DNA from: Synechococcus sp. AG-670-B23
Lineage (GTDB): Bacteria; Cyanobacteriota; Cyanobacteriia; PCC-6307; Cyanobiaceae
Length of the DNA: 64,000 bases
Direction: 5' to 3'
NCBI GenBank assembly: GCA_003209165.1
Contig: QCSL01000005.1
Location: forward strand, 1-64,000
The position numbers and the translations under genes were made by a program. How positions within the stretch are numbered: the first letter of the stretch is position 1; each line of letters opens with the position of its first letter. The notes under the pieces are model-generated. The model searched no databases. It had not been told where the DNA came from and saw only the letters and a list, made by a program, of their open reading frames with translations. This document shows positions 1 to 9,766 of the stretch, one piece after another.

Positions 1-1
1 T

Positions 2-151
2 GCGATGAAAGGGGCTGTTGAAGGTTTGATGCTGTTGCTTTTCCGAGAAGAGATTGTTAGTGAGGCTTGGCAGGTGGAGCGGCTCGCGCTTGTGTTGCCC
101 TGCTTTGAGGGGTTTCTCAACACTCAAAGTGCGAACCCGGGCACGCCATGA
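2..151 (+). CDS. C-terminal end of an upstream protein (partial)
   Basis: An open frame runs in from the left edge and gives 49 residues before a TGA. The stop overlaps the ATG of the next gene in an ATGA arrangement, the same coupling used by the following three genes, so this is probably the upstream member of the same operon. The visible tail is partly hydrophobic and has no motif I recognise. Because the downstream genes are glycosyltransferases it may also be a polysaccharide gene, but that is only inference from position. Confidence 0.55.
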   Translation, partial: AMKGAVEGLMLLLFREEIVSEAWQVERLALVLPCFEGFLNTQSANPGTP

Positions 152-1302
152 CCCGAAGGGTCGTGCTTTACATCGATTCGCTGAAGACCGGTGGAGCTGA
201 GCGCGTCACCCTTTTGCTGGCCCACTGGCTGACTGAGGCGGGCTGGCGGGCCACGGTGCTCACCCACCACAGTGAGTCACGCGATTTCTATCCCGTTCCG
301 GCGGGCGTGCAACGGGCCATCGAACCGGCAGATCCGCTGTGGCTGCGCTGTTTCGGGCCGCTGGGTTTCCCGTTTCGCGTGCTGCGGCTGCATGGCTGGC
401 TGCGGTGTCATCAACCCGATCTGGTTCTCGGCATGACCACTCTGCCGGCGATCAAGCTGTTGCTGGCACTGCGGGGCATGGCCTGTCCATGCATCGTGTC
501 GGAACGGAACTTCCCCCCCTTGAAACGGACCGGTTGGCCCTGGCGCCTGTTGCGTCGGCTCACCTACCCATGGGCCCAGCTTCATCTTGTGCAAACCGAG
601 GCCACGGGCCGCTGGCTGGCCCAGCACTTACAGGCCCGTCCGCAGCTTTGTCTGCCTAACCCCGTGGCCTGGCCACTGTCGCGGTTTGCGCCCGACCCCG
701 ATCCGATCGCTTGGCTGGCCCGCCGGAAGGTCGGAGCTGACCAGCAGGTGCTCCTGGCCGTGGGAACCAAATCCCATCAAAAGGGCTTTGACCGCTTGGT
801 CGCCATGTTCGCTCTGTTGGCGCCGCGGCATCCCGCCCTGCATCTGGTGATCCTTGGCCTCGATGAGGGGCTGTATCACGGTGTGGACCAACAGGTTCAG
901 TTGCGCCGATTGCTGCCGCAGGCCTCCCATCGCTTGCACTTTCCTGGGCGGGTGGGCAATGTTCAGGACTGGTACGCACGGGCTGACCTGTTCCTGCTCC
1001 CCTCTCGCTACGAGGGTTTCCCCAACGTGCTGCTCGAAGCCATGGCCAGCGGCTGTTGTTGCGTCTCCTCTGACTGCCCTCAGGGCCCAGCCGAGTTGAT
1101 TCGCGATGGTGTCAATGGTCGTTTGTTGGCGAACGATGCCAACCCGGAGACCTGGGCTGAGCTGGTGACGGAGGTACTGGCGGATTCAGCCCAACGCGGG
1201 CGCATGGCTGATGCGGCTCTGGAGGTACGGCAACGCTTTTCCGAGGAACGCCTGCGCCGGCGTTTCATGCGCGGTGTGTCGCAGCTGGTGGGTGATGACT
1301 GA
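148..1302 (+). CDS. GT4-family glycosyltransferase
   Basis: This 384-residue protein has the two-Rossmann-domain layout of retaining GT-B glycosyltransferases. The N-terminal half starts with a beta strand and a GGAERV loop, typical of GT4 enzymes that act on surface polysaccharides. The C-terminal donor domain begins near residue 200 and holds the E-x7-E signature (Glu289 and Glu297, in the context EGFPNVLLE). Length is normal for the family. It likely transfers a sugar from a nucleotide donor to a lipid-linked or growing glycan at the cytoplasmic face of the membrane; donor and acceptor cannot be read. The ATG overlaps the preceding stop by 4 nt, and its own end overlaps the next gene by 8 nt, indicating translational coupling. 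Confidence 0.9.
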   Translation: MTRRVVLYIDSLKTGGAERVTLLLAHWLTEAGWRATVLTHHSESRDFYPVPAGVQRAIEPADPLWLRCFGPLGFPFRVLRLHGWLRCHQPDLVLGMTTLPAIKLLLALRGMACPCIVSERNFPPLKRTGWPWRLLRRLTYPWAQLHLVQTEATGRWLAQHLQARPQLCLPNPVAWPLSRFAPDPDPIAWLARRKVGADQQVLLAVGTKSHQKGFDRLVAMFALLAPRHPALHLVILGLDEGLYHGVDQQVQLRRLLPQASHRLHFPGRVGNVQDWYARADLFLLPSRYEGFPNVLLEAMASGCCCVSSDCPQGPAELIRDGVNGRLLANDANPETWAELVTEVLADSAQRGRMADAALEVRQRFSEERLRRRFMRGVSQLVGDD

Positions 1303-2554
1303 CGCAGTGTCGCCTGCAGACCGTGATGATCTTTGGCTGGTATTGCCACATCTGGGAGCGGGGGGAGCGCAAAAAGTTGCTTTGGTTGCCGCCCATCATT
1401 TCGCGGCACAGGGCTTGCGGGTGAAGCTGGTAACGCTGATCCCGGGGCATCCTGTGGCCCATGCCGTCCCCGATGGGATCCCTTGGATCGAACTGGGGGC
1501 ACCGACCCATCTGTTTTGGTGGGCCCGCGCTGGTCGCTTCAGCCTGGCGCAGCTCGACAAGCTGCTCCGCTGGTTGTTTCAGCTCCAGCTGTGCTGGTTC
1601 GCCGGCTGGTTTCGAGCCCGCGTCCGTCCAAACGGACGGGGCCTCGCCATGCATCTCTTTCATGTCGGAACAGAGGCTACGGCTGGCTTGCGTCTTCGCC
1701 AGCTGCGCCGGGAGTTCCGCCGTCAGCGGCCCAATCGGGTCCTGGCTCTGCTGACTCGCACCAATATCATTTGCTGTTGTGCTGCTTGGGACCTGCCGAT
1801 CCACCTTGTGGTCTCGGAACGGAATGACCCCTCGCTTCAGCTGCTGCCGGAGGTTTGGCAGCTCTTGCGGCCCTTGGCCTACCGCCGGGCCGATGTGGTG
1901 ACAGCCAACACAGCCGGAGTTCTTTCGGCTTTGGAACCCATGGGGCGCTGGGAGCGGTTGGCCCTTCTGCCCAACCCTTTGCCAGGTGCCCCCACGGCTG
2001 GGGCTTGCGGAGATCAGTCGCGGGCCTTTGGCTTCATCAGTGTTGCCAGGTTGGTGCCCCAGAAGGGACTGGATGTCTTGATCGCTGCCTTGCCGAGGCT
2101 GATCGGTTCCGCCGCGGAATGGCCTGTCACTTTGGTGGGTGATGGGCCCGAACGCGAGGCGTTGCAGCAACAGGCCATCGATCTGGGGGTCTCGAGCCGG
2201 CTGCGCTGCCTGGGCTTCCGCTCGGATCCGGACCAGTTCCTGGCTGAAGCTGCCGTGTTCGTGCTGCCCTCCCGTTTTGAAGGCATGCCCAATTCTCTCC
2301 TCGAGGCCATGGCTGCCGGTTTGGCGGTGATCGTGACCGACGCTTCCCCCGGCCCCCTGGAGGTGGTTGAGCCAGGGGTGAGTGGATTGGTGGTTCCAAG
2401 CGATGATCCGGTCGCTTTAGCGGCAGCGATGGAAGCGCTGGCCGCGGATCCAGAGCGTTGTCAGCGGATGGGTGCAGCGGCTAAGGCACGAATCGCTGCG
2501 TTGGATTGGCCCCAGTTGGAACCGCTCTGGCGGTCGATCCTGGCATTGTCATGA
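1295..2554 (+). CDS. GT4-family glycosyltransferase
   Basis: A 419-residue GT-B glycosyltransferase. I placed the start at the ATG at 1295, which overlaps the preceding gene by 8 nt; a longer frame opens at 1211 but its extra 28 residues are a shadow of the upstream gene. The N-terminal domain has a GAGGAQKV loop and an SERNDP motif, also shared with the preceding transferase (SERNFP), so the two are probably paralogues. The donor domain starts near residue 245 and carries E-x7-E (Glu329 and Glu337). An insertion around residues 85-125 is rich in Trp, Phe and Leu and may be a membrane-contact segment. Substrate unknown; context suggests surface-glycan assembly. Confidence 0.88.
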   Translation: MTDAVSPADRDDLWLVLPHLGAGGAQKVALVAAHHFAAQGLRVKLVTLIPGHPVAHAVPDGIPWIELGAPTHLFWWARAGRFSLAQLDKLLRWLFQLQLCWFAGWFRARVRPNGRGLAMHLFHVGTEATAGLRLRQLRREFRRQRPNRVLALLTRTNIICCCAAWDLPIHLVVSERNDPSLQLLPEVWQLLRPLAYRRADVVTANTAGVLSALEPMGRWERLALLPNPLPGAPTAGACGDQSRAFGFISVARLVPQKGLDVLIAALPRLIGSAAEWPVTLVGDGPEREALQQQAIDLGVSSRLRCLGFRSDPDQFLAEAAVFVLPSRFEGMPNSLLEAMAAGLAVIVTDASPGPLEVVEPGVSGLVVPSDDPVALAAAMEALAADPERCQRMGAAAKARIAALDWPQLEPLWRSILALS

Positions 2555-3675
2555 CCGCTCGCGTTCTGGTGTTGGCTCCAACCCGGCGCGCGCGGACGGA
2601 AACCTTCGTGCGCGCCAATCTGGCCCGCTTGCCGTTTGCGGTGGAGGCCTGTTTCGGGGATGAGATGCCCTGGCGCGAACCCCTCAAAGCGCTCTATGGC
2701 CTGGCGGTGTTGACCAGCAAGGTCTGCACCCGATTGGGCTGGCTTCGGCTGGCCACGTTGCCCACCTCAATTTCGGCCATGCTTTTAGTGAGACGCCATC
2801 GGCCGGATGTGGTGATGGTGGAGTTTGGCTTTCATGCCGTGCGGGTGATGGAGCTGGCCCGCACAGAAGTCCCCCTGGCTGTTCACTTTCGCGGCGCCGA
2901 TGCCTCTGCGGAGCGCTATGTGAAGCGTCTGGAGCAGCGCTATCGCCGTTTGTTTCAGCTCACGTCGGCTGTGGTCGTCAAGAACCACACGATGCGGAGC
3001 CGTTTAATCGCCCTTGGTGCCAAGCCGGCACAGCTCGTAATAAGTCCATCCGGTGCCGATGAGCAGCTCTTCCAGGGGGCCAATCCCGCGTCCATGCCTC
3101 CGCGGTTTCTTGCGGTGGGACGCTTTGTAGACAAAAAAGGTCCCCTTGACACCTTAGAAGCATTTGCTCTCTTGCGAGGTCTGTCGGACCAGGCCGATGC
3201 CTGCAGTCTGGTGATGGTGGGTGATGGGCCTCTGCTTCCGGTCGTGCAGGAACGGGCTCGCCAGCTTGGACTCGAGCAGCTTGTTCAGTTCCCCGGTGTA
3301 CTTTCACCCGTTGCGGTGGTGCAGGAGATGCGACGCGCGAGGGTGTTTGTGCAGCATTCCCGCACGGCGGAGGATGGTGATGAGGAGGGGTGCCCGGTCT
3401 CCGTGATGGAAGCTCAACTTTGCGGTCTTCCCGTTGTGGCCACCCGTCATGGAGGAATTCCTGACGTGGTTGTGGATCAGCAGACCGGGCGGCTGGTGGA
3501 GGAAGGTGATCGCCTTGCCATGGCGGAGGGCATGGCCTTGCTGGCAGATCGTCCGGATCTTGCCGGTGCTTGGGGGGCTGCAGGTCGGCGGCGGGCCCAG
3601 GCACGCTTTACCGTCGCGCACCACGTGGATCAGATCACAATTCTCCTCAACGATCTGGTGGACCACAGACGATGA
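2551..3675 (+). CDS. GT4-family glycosyltransferase
   Basis: A 374-residue GT-B glycosyltransferase starting at the ATG at 2551, which forms an ATGA overlap with the preceding stop. The donor domain opens near residue 190 with a VGRFVDKKGP strand-loop, typical of GT4 colanic-acid or exopolysaccharide transferases. The E-x7-E pair is Glu279 and Glu287, preceded by an acidic HSRTAEDGDEEG stretch. It is the third successive transferase in the operon, which suggests stepwise assembly of one oligosaccharide. It overlaps the following decayed sulfotransferase by 4 nt, so sulfation of the product was probably once part of this operon. Confidence 0.88.
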   Translation: MTARVLVLAPTRRARTETFVRANLARLPFAVEACFGDEMPWREPLKALYGLAVLTSKVCTRLGWLRLATLPTSISAMLLVRRHRPDVVMVEFGFHAVRVMELARTEVPLAVHFRGADASAERYVKRLEQRYRRLFQLTSAVVVKNHTMRSRLIALGAKPAQLVISPSGADEQLFQGANPASMPPRFLAVGRFVDKKGPLDTLEAFALLRGLSDQADACSLVMVGDGPLLPVVQERARQLGLEQLVQFPGVLSPVAVVQEMRRARVFVQHSRTAEDGDEEGCPVSVMEAQLCGLPVVATRHGGIPDVVVDQQTGRLVEEGDRLAMAEGMALLADRPDLAGAWGAAGRRRAQARFTVAHHVDQITILLNDLVDHRR

Positions 3676-4531
3676 GCAGCACGCGGTTGAAGTTGCTGCT
3701 GATCCGTGGTCTCAGCCACAGCGGCACAACAATGCTGGATCTTGCTCTCGGGGTGCATCCGCAGATCATCGGCCTGGGTGAAGCGATGCGAATTTTGGCT
3801 ACGCCAAAGCCGGGGACGAGCATCGCGGGCCCAGTCAACTGCGTGGTACCTGGCGCTTTGAAAGGCGCTGTACTTGTGTTGCGATCGCGGCGGAGTGCCC
3901 GCTGTTAAGCCCTCATCTCGAGTGGCTGCGCCTGAATGACCAAATGCCGATGCAGGAGAAAGTGCAGCCGCTGCTGACGGGTTCCCTCCATGCCGGTGAG
4001 GCGCTGTGGCATGTGGATCCTTATCAGGAAGATCTGGAGATGACGCGGCTGCCCGGGGCCATGTTTGACACCCGGATCATCCATTTTGTGCGCGATGTGC
4101 GCTCCTGGGTTCATTCCCGGGCCCAGGCCGGTCGCAAGGCAGGCCAGCGCTTGTCGGCACCGCGTTAGTTGGCGCGCTGGTGGCATGTCAACGCCACATT
4201 TGAAGGGGCTTTTCGCCACTCTCCTTGCCCGATGTTTCGTCTGGGGTACGAGGAATTTGCGCTTCAGCCCCAGCGCAGTTTGCAGTTGCTCTGGATATAG
4301 CTGTCCATCGATTTCCAGGAGGCGATGCTGGCTTCCGGTCTCGATAGCACCAGTCACAGCCTCGCGGGGAACCGAGTGCGTTTCGATGCGGATCGCAGTC
4401 GAACGATTGCCTACGACGGTGCCTGGCTAGCGGCGCCGGCACCCACGGCTGTGCATCTCGGCTTTCTCCTGCCTGGTGTTGCCCGGATGAACCGCCGACT
4501 GGTGTATTCGAACGACCATCTCTGCCGCTGA
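3672..4531 (+). pseudogene. Decayed sulfotransferase (paralogue of the gene at 8838)
   Basis: The frame opening at ATG 3672 (ATGA overlap with the upstream transferase) encodes a sulfotransferase P-loop, IRGLSHSGTTMLDLALG, then dies. Homology continues in another frame: a CTC motif and Cys-rich stretch around 3866-3900, the PAPS-binding RDVRSWVHS around 4094-4120, FRLGYEEFAL near 4234-4263, and a C-terminus ending in RLVYSN. Every block has a counterpart in the intact protein at 8838. The damage is a frameshift between about 3800 and 3842 and in-frame TAG codons at 4166 and near 4299. The intact ancestor would be about 285 residues. It is unlikely to make an active enzyme. Confidence 0.85.
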
Positions 4532-4536
4532 TGGCC

Positions 4537-5392
4537 TCAGGCTTCCCGCCAGGTCACGGTGGTGGACCAGTGCTGCTCAACCTTGTGATCGGGACACCGG
4601 TCCTGCAAAGCTGTCACCAAGGGAGCAGTTTCGGCTCAGACGGTGCAACAGCTCCAGCGGGACCGACGTGGTGGCTTGGCTGGTGTTCACCCTGTGACTT
4701 AAATCGGGGATCTGCTCCGGCATGCCGAGATACCGGCACAACTCAACTCCCAGTGTGTTGCTGCTCTGAACAGGGTTTTGTACAAGCCGATGAAGACCTT
4801 TGATTCAGCCAGTCCGCTCTGCAATGCATCCAGGGTTGCCGAATAATCGCTGCGAGGAGATTCACGCTTGAGCAGTTTGAGGCTGGCCTGATCCAGGTGC
4901 TCTATCTCATGCGCGGGCGTGAGCAAGCAACGCTTGCGAAGTTGCATGCGTTGCTGCGACAAAAATTGTTCCACTAAGTCGCGCATGATGAGCACCACCC
5001 GCGTTTGCACGCGTCGTTTCGCGAAGGCCTGCTGGATGCGCTGATAACTCTCCGCTTTCAACCCGGCATAGGAGGGGGTGATGTCTCCTGTGAGGCGGAT
5101 CCGGGCTGGCTTGAGCAGGGAGACGAAGTAGACGAAATAGCCTCGGGACGTGCGATGTACCGGGCCCGACGGCAGGTGCGCCACTTCAGTGGTGTAGGGC
5201 GCTTGGGTCGAAAGCTTGCAAAACGCTCCAGCTCGAGAGCATCGAAAACGTGGTACTCCTTCAGAAAACCGAAATTGGCGTCGCCTCGGCGTTGCAGTTG
5301 GTCGTGCAGCCAAGACGTTCCTGCTTTCTGGGCACCAACGCCAAGCAGAAAAGTTGCATCAGAGGCCAAGACATTCTGCAATAAAACATGCA

Positions 5393-5393
<1 letters not shown>
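4537..5393 (-). pseudogene. Decayed sulfotransferase downstream of kdsA
   Basis: On the minus strand an ATG at 5393 (TGATG overlap with the kdsA stop) begins a sulfotransferase-like frame with the 5'-phosphosulfate loop LGVGAQKAGTSWL. Homology moves to a second frame around 5220 (DITPSYAGL, then VVLIMRDLVEQFLSQ, the 3'-phosphate-binding segment) and shifts again near 4745, ending with a tail that plausibly stops at the TGA at 4537-4539. At least two frameshifts are therefore needed to recover a full ~285-residue protein. It belongs to a different sulfotransferase subgroup from the pseudogene on the opposite strand. The two dead genes converge with only 5 nt between them. Confidence 0.8.
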
Positions 5394-6244
<851 letters not shown>

Positions 6245-6451
6245 TTAAAGCACGTCCGATGATGGGCGAGCCTACCCGGCTTAAATCAATCGTCCCTTGG
6301 ATCCTTTTCGTCCAATTCTCGCGGCGGCGAGCTCTGGAACACTTGAGAGGATGTGCTCGAACCCCTTGGTGGTTTTTGGGAGATCACAGTGATACTACGC
6401 CAGTCATCAGGAGCTGCGTTGGAGGCATCTCAGCACCACTAATCTCCACCC

Positions 6452-8845
6452 ATGAGCTTTCTGGCTGGCCTTAACGACGCCCAACGACGGGCGGTGGACC
6501 ATCATGAGGGGCCACTTCTTGTTGTCGCAGGCGCCGGCAGTGGTAAGACGCGCGCCCTCACCCATCGGATTGCTCACCTGATCGGCGAGCACGGTGCCGA
6601 TCCCGTAGAAATACTGGCGGTGACCTTCACCAACAAAGCCGCCCGCGAGATGAAGGAGCGGCTTGAAGTTCTCCTGGCGCAGCGTCTGGCCCAGAGCCAG
6701 TACGGCCAGCCCTGGAGCACCCTGCCCCCAGTGGACCAGCGCCAGCTGCGCTCACGTATTTACAGGGAGGTGACCAAGGAGCTGTGGATCGGCACCTTCC
6801 ATGCCCTGTTTGCGCGGATGCTCCGCTACGACATCGACAAGTTTAAGGACGCGGAAGGACTCACCTGGACCAAGCAGTTTTCGATCTACGACGAGGCCGA
6901 TGCCCAGAGCCTGGTGAAGGAGATCGTGACCCAGGAACTGCAACTGGACCCTAAGCGGTTCGAGCCCAAGAAGACCCGCTGGGCCATCAGCAATGCCAAG
7001 AACCAGGGCTGGCTGCCGGACCAGCTTGAGACGAATGCCGAAGGTCAGCGGGGCAAGCTCACCGCCGATGTCTATCGGCGTTACCGCAAAGCGTTAGCGG
7101 CCAACAACGCTCTTGATTTCGACGATCTGCTTCTCCTGCCGGTTCAGTTGCTCCAGCAGAACGAACAGGTGCGCAGCTCCTGGCACCGCCGCTTTCGTCA
7201 TGTGCTGGTGGATGAATACCAGGACACCAACCGCACCCAGTACGACCTGATCAAGTTGTTAGTCACCGATGGCAAGGATCCTCAGGATGTTGAGGACTGG
7301 ACGGGCCGTTCGGTGTTTGTGGTCGGAGATGCCGACCAGAGCATCTACAGCTTCCGTGCGGCTGACTTCACGATCTTGATGGGGTTCCAGGACGACTTCG
7401 GTGATCAGGCCCCGGATGACATCACCCAGACGATGGTGAAGCTGGAGGAGAACTACCGATCCACCGCAACAATTCTCGAGGCGGCGAATGCCCTGATCGC
7501 TAATAACAGCGAACGGATCGACAAGGTTCTGCGTCCCACCCGTGGAGAGGGGGAGCTGATCACCCTCACCCGCTGTGACGACGAGATTGCCGAGGCGGAA
7601 GCCGTGGTGCATCGTGTGCGCACGATGGAAGCCGCCAACCCCGAGCTGAGCTGGGGCGACATGGCGGTGCTTTATCGCACCAATGCCCAGTCTCGCGCGA
7701 TCGAGGAATCGTTGGTGCGCTGGGGTATCCCTTACATCGTGGTAGGGGGGCTGCGCTTTTACGATCGGCGCGAAATCAAGGATCTGCTGGCCTATCTGCG
7801 GCTGCTGGTGAATCCTGCCGACACCGTCAGCCTGCTTCGGGTGATCAACGTGCCTAAACGCGGCATTGGCAAGACCACGATTCAGCGCCTCACCGATGCG
7901 GCCAACCAACTGGGAATTACGCTCTGGGACGTTGTGAGTGATCCAGAAGCGGTGCGCTCCCTTGCTGGCCGTTCGGCGAAGGGGCTTCTGCAGTTCTGTG
8001 ATCTGGTCAACGATTTGAAAGCCCGCAGCCGTGACGTGGCGCCATCAGAACTGATTCAGCAGGTGATGGAGAAAAGCGGCTATGTCAGCGAGTTGATTGC
8101 CGATGGCACCGATGAGGCTGAGGAGCGCCGCCGCAACCTCCAGGAACTGGTCAATGCCGCTCTGCAGTACCAGGAGGAAAACGACGAGGGCGATCTGGAG
8201 GGATTCCTGGCCACGGCAGCTTTGTCCAGCGATGCCGACAACAAAGACACGGCAGCCGATCGCGTCACCTTGATGACGCTGCACAGCAGCAAGGGTCTCG
8301 AATTCCCTGTGGTGTGCCTCGTGGGTCTCGAGCAGGGATTGTTCCCCAGCTATCGATCCCTGGATGACCCGGCCTCTTTGGAGGAGGAGCGTCGGCTTTG
8401 TTATGTGGGCATCACCAGAGCCAAGGAACGGCTGTTCCTGTCCCACGCCTGTGAACGTCGTCTCTGGGGCGGCATGCGCGAAGCAGCGGTGCCGTCGGTC
8501 TTTTTGTCCGAGCTGCCGGAAGCCCTGATTCAGGGCGACCTCCCACAGACCGGTGGGGCGGCGCTCAGGCGAGAACGGCGCCTTGACCGGCTTACCCGGG
8601 TTGACAGGGACAAGCCGTCATCGCCCCCCGCCAATGCTGTCCGTCGCCGTCAGGCTGGCCCTGCTCCCGGCCGCAGCTGGCAGGTCGGCGATCAGGTCAT
8701 CCACGACAGCTTTGGTGTTGGGGAGATCACCCATACCTTCGGCAGTGGCGAGAAGGTGTCAATCGCGGTCAAGTTCGCAGGGATGGGGCCGAAGATCTTT
8801 GATCCACGCATCGCGCCTATAGAACCTGTGACTGGTCATGGCTGA
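6452..8845 (+). CDS. pcrA: UvrD/PcrA-type superfamily 1 DNA helicase
   Basis: A 797-residue 3'-5' SF1A helicase for repair and replication-fork maintenance. Walker A lies at residues 26-33 (AGAGSGKT), followed by TFTNKAAREMKERL (motif Ia). The Walker B/motif II DEYQDTN is near residues 252-258, motif III GDADQSIYSFRAAD follows, motif V is TLMTLHSSKGLEFP and motif VI VGITRAKERLFL. The C-terminal extension, with RSWQVGDQVIHDSFGVGEI, is the small Tudor-like fold found at the end of PcrA/UvrD proteins. Length is slightly above the usual ~740 because of the spacer before that fold. UvrD and PcrA cannot be cleanly separated by eye. The last 8 nt overlap the next gene. Confidence 0.94.
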   Translation: MSFLAGLNDAQRRAVDHHEGPLLVVAGAGSGKTRALTHRIAHLIGEHGADPVEILAVTFTNKAAREMKERLEVLLAQRLAQSQYGQPWSTLPPVDQRQLRSRIYREVTKELWIGTFHALFARMLRYDIDKFKDAEGLTWTKQFSIYDEADAQSLVKEIVTQELQLDPKRFEPKKTRWAISNAKNQGWLPDQLETNAEGQRGKLTADVYRRYRKALAANNALDFDDLLLLPVQLLQQNEQVRSSWHRRFRHVLVDEYQDTNRTQYDLIKLLVTDGKDPQDVEDWTGRSVFVVGDADQSIYSFRAADFTILMGFQDDFGDQAPDDITQTMVKLEENYRSTATILEAANALIANNSERIDKVLRPTRGEGELITLTRCDDEIAEAEAVVHRVRTMEAANPELSWGDMAVLYRTNAQSRAIEESLVRWGIPYIVVGGLRFYDRREIKDLLAYLRLLVNPADTVSLLRVINVPKRGIGKTTIQRLTDAANQLGITLWDVVSDPEAVRSLAGRSAKGLLQFCDLVNDLKARSRDVAPSELIQQVMEKSGYVSELIADGTDEAEERRRNLQELVNAALQYQEENDEGDLEGFLATAALSSDADNKDTAADRVTLMTLHSSKGLEFPVVCLVGLEQGLFPSYRSLDDPASLEEERRLCYVGITRAKERLFLSHACERRLWGGMREAAVPSVFLSELPEALIQGDLPQTGGAALRRERRLDRLTRVDRDKPSSPPANAVRRRQAGPAPGRSWQVGDQVIHDSFGVGEITHTFGSGEKVSIAVKFAGMGPKIFDPRIAPIEPVTGHG

Positions 8846-9707
8846 ACCGGGTCTGCTGCTGATTCGAGGTCTGGGCCATTCCGGGAGCACCCTGCTTGAT
8901 CTGGTTTTAGGGGCTCATCCTTCTGTTGTTGGGCTTGGGGAGGCTTCTCGTGTTCTGCTCAGTTCGTCGGCGGATGAGTTTGCTGGTTATCAATTAAGTG
9001 ATTGGCGTTCCGAATACAACAAGCCTTGTACCTGCGGCTCAATGGTTGATGAATGTGAGTTGTGGTCTGGTTTCTTTTCGAATTGGCCGAATAGGAGAGA
9101 AGCATCTTTCGAAGATCAGTTTTCTAGGTTGATATCTCCACTATCCAATCAATCAATTAATTGGATAGTGGAGTCTTATCAATCAGATGAGAGTCTTCTG
9201 AAAATGCAGCGCTCTAGGAGGCCTGTTCGAGTCATTCATCTCACTCGTGATGTCAGGTCTTGGATTCATTCTGAGGCCCGTCGAGGCGTGTCGCGCTATG
9301 GGCGGGGTCGATCGGTGGGTTGGCGCGGTCTTCAGAGGTGGATACGTGTTAACTGGCGACTGGAAAAAAAATTACGGCATTTTTCTCAACACTCTTTTCG
9401 GTTGGGATACGAGGAGTTGGCCCTGGCCCCAGAAGCTTCTTTGAAGTTGCTTTGCGATTGGTTAAGACTTGACTTTTGTCGGGATATGTTGCAGCCCCAG
9501 AACTCTTCGAGGAGTCATGTGATCGCGGGTAACCGGATGCGATATCTGGCAGGAAGAAGAAGTCGTATTGAATATGATGGTGCATGGCTTTCATCGAATA
9601 GTTTCTCATTACGGGCTTCTTTGCTTGTGCCTGGAGTGGCGTCGCTCAATCAGCGTCTGGTTTACAGCAACAACGTGCTTGGAGAGGTTTGGCCGCTATC
9701 CAGGTAG
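8838..9707 (+). CDS. Sulfotransferase family protein
   Basis: A 289-residue PAPS-dependent sulfotransferase, intact counterpart of the decayed gene at 3672-4531. The phosphosulfate loop is GLGHSGSTLLDLVLG (residues ~11-25), a CTCGSMVDEC block sits near 71-80, and the 3'-phosphate site is LTRDVRSWIHS (~135-145). A substrate such as a surface-glycan hydroxyl is likely but unproven. The ATG at 8838 overlaps the helicase by 8 nt. Only the first ~100 nt resemble the GC-rich neighbours; the rest is clearly AT-rich, suggesting replacement or transfer. A perfect 14-bp-arm inverted repeat lies inside the frame at codons 100-112, where related enzymes have the VDSSK-like segment (here WIVESYQS). Confidence 0.85.
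   Translation: MAEPGLLLIRGLGHSGSTLLDLVLGAHPSVVGLGEASRVLLSSSADEFAGYQLSDWRSEYNKPCTCGSMVDECELWSGFFSNWPNRREASFEDQFSRLISPLSNQSINWIVESYQSDESLLKMQRSRRPVRVIHLTRDVRSWIHSEARRGVSRYGRGRSVGWRGLQRWIRVNWRLEKKLRHFSQHSFRLGYEELALAPEASLKLLCDWLRLDFCRDMLQPQNSSRSHVIAGNRMRYLAGRRSRIEYDGAWLSSNSFSLRASLLVPGVASLNQRLVYSNNVLGEVWPLSR
9136..9173. repeat. Perfect inverted repeat, 14-bp arms, 10-nt loop, inside a coding region
   Basis: The left arm CTCCACTATCCAAT (9136-9149) is matched exactly by its reverse complement at 9160-9173, with a 10-nt AT-rich loop between. The next outer bases (T and T) do not pair, so the stem is exactly 14 bp. It lies within the AT-rich part of the sulfotransferase frame without breaking it. There is no U-run, so it does not look like a terminator. 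Function unknown. Confidence 0.9.
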
Positions 9708-9766
9708 CTGGTCAGGCATAGGCCTTTGCCCTGCGCATTAACCTTGCGTCTAAATCTTCTGTTTCC

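Noticed and set aside
1265-2170. 301-codon minus-strand frame
   Set aside because: It lies entirely under the GT4 gene at 1295-2554, has no motif and mirrors the codon bias of GC-rich sense DNA.
4531-4803. 90-codon plus-strand frame after the first sulfotransferase pseudogene
   Set aside because: It is opposite the decayed minus-strand sulfotransferase, whose homologous blocks explain this DNA better.
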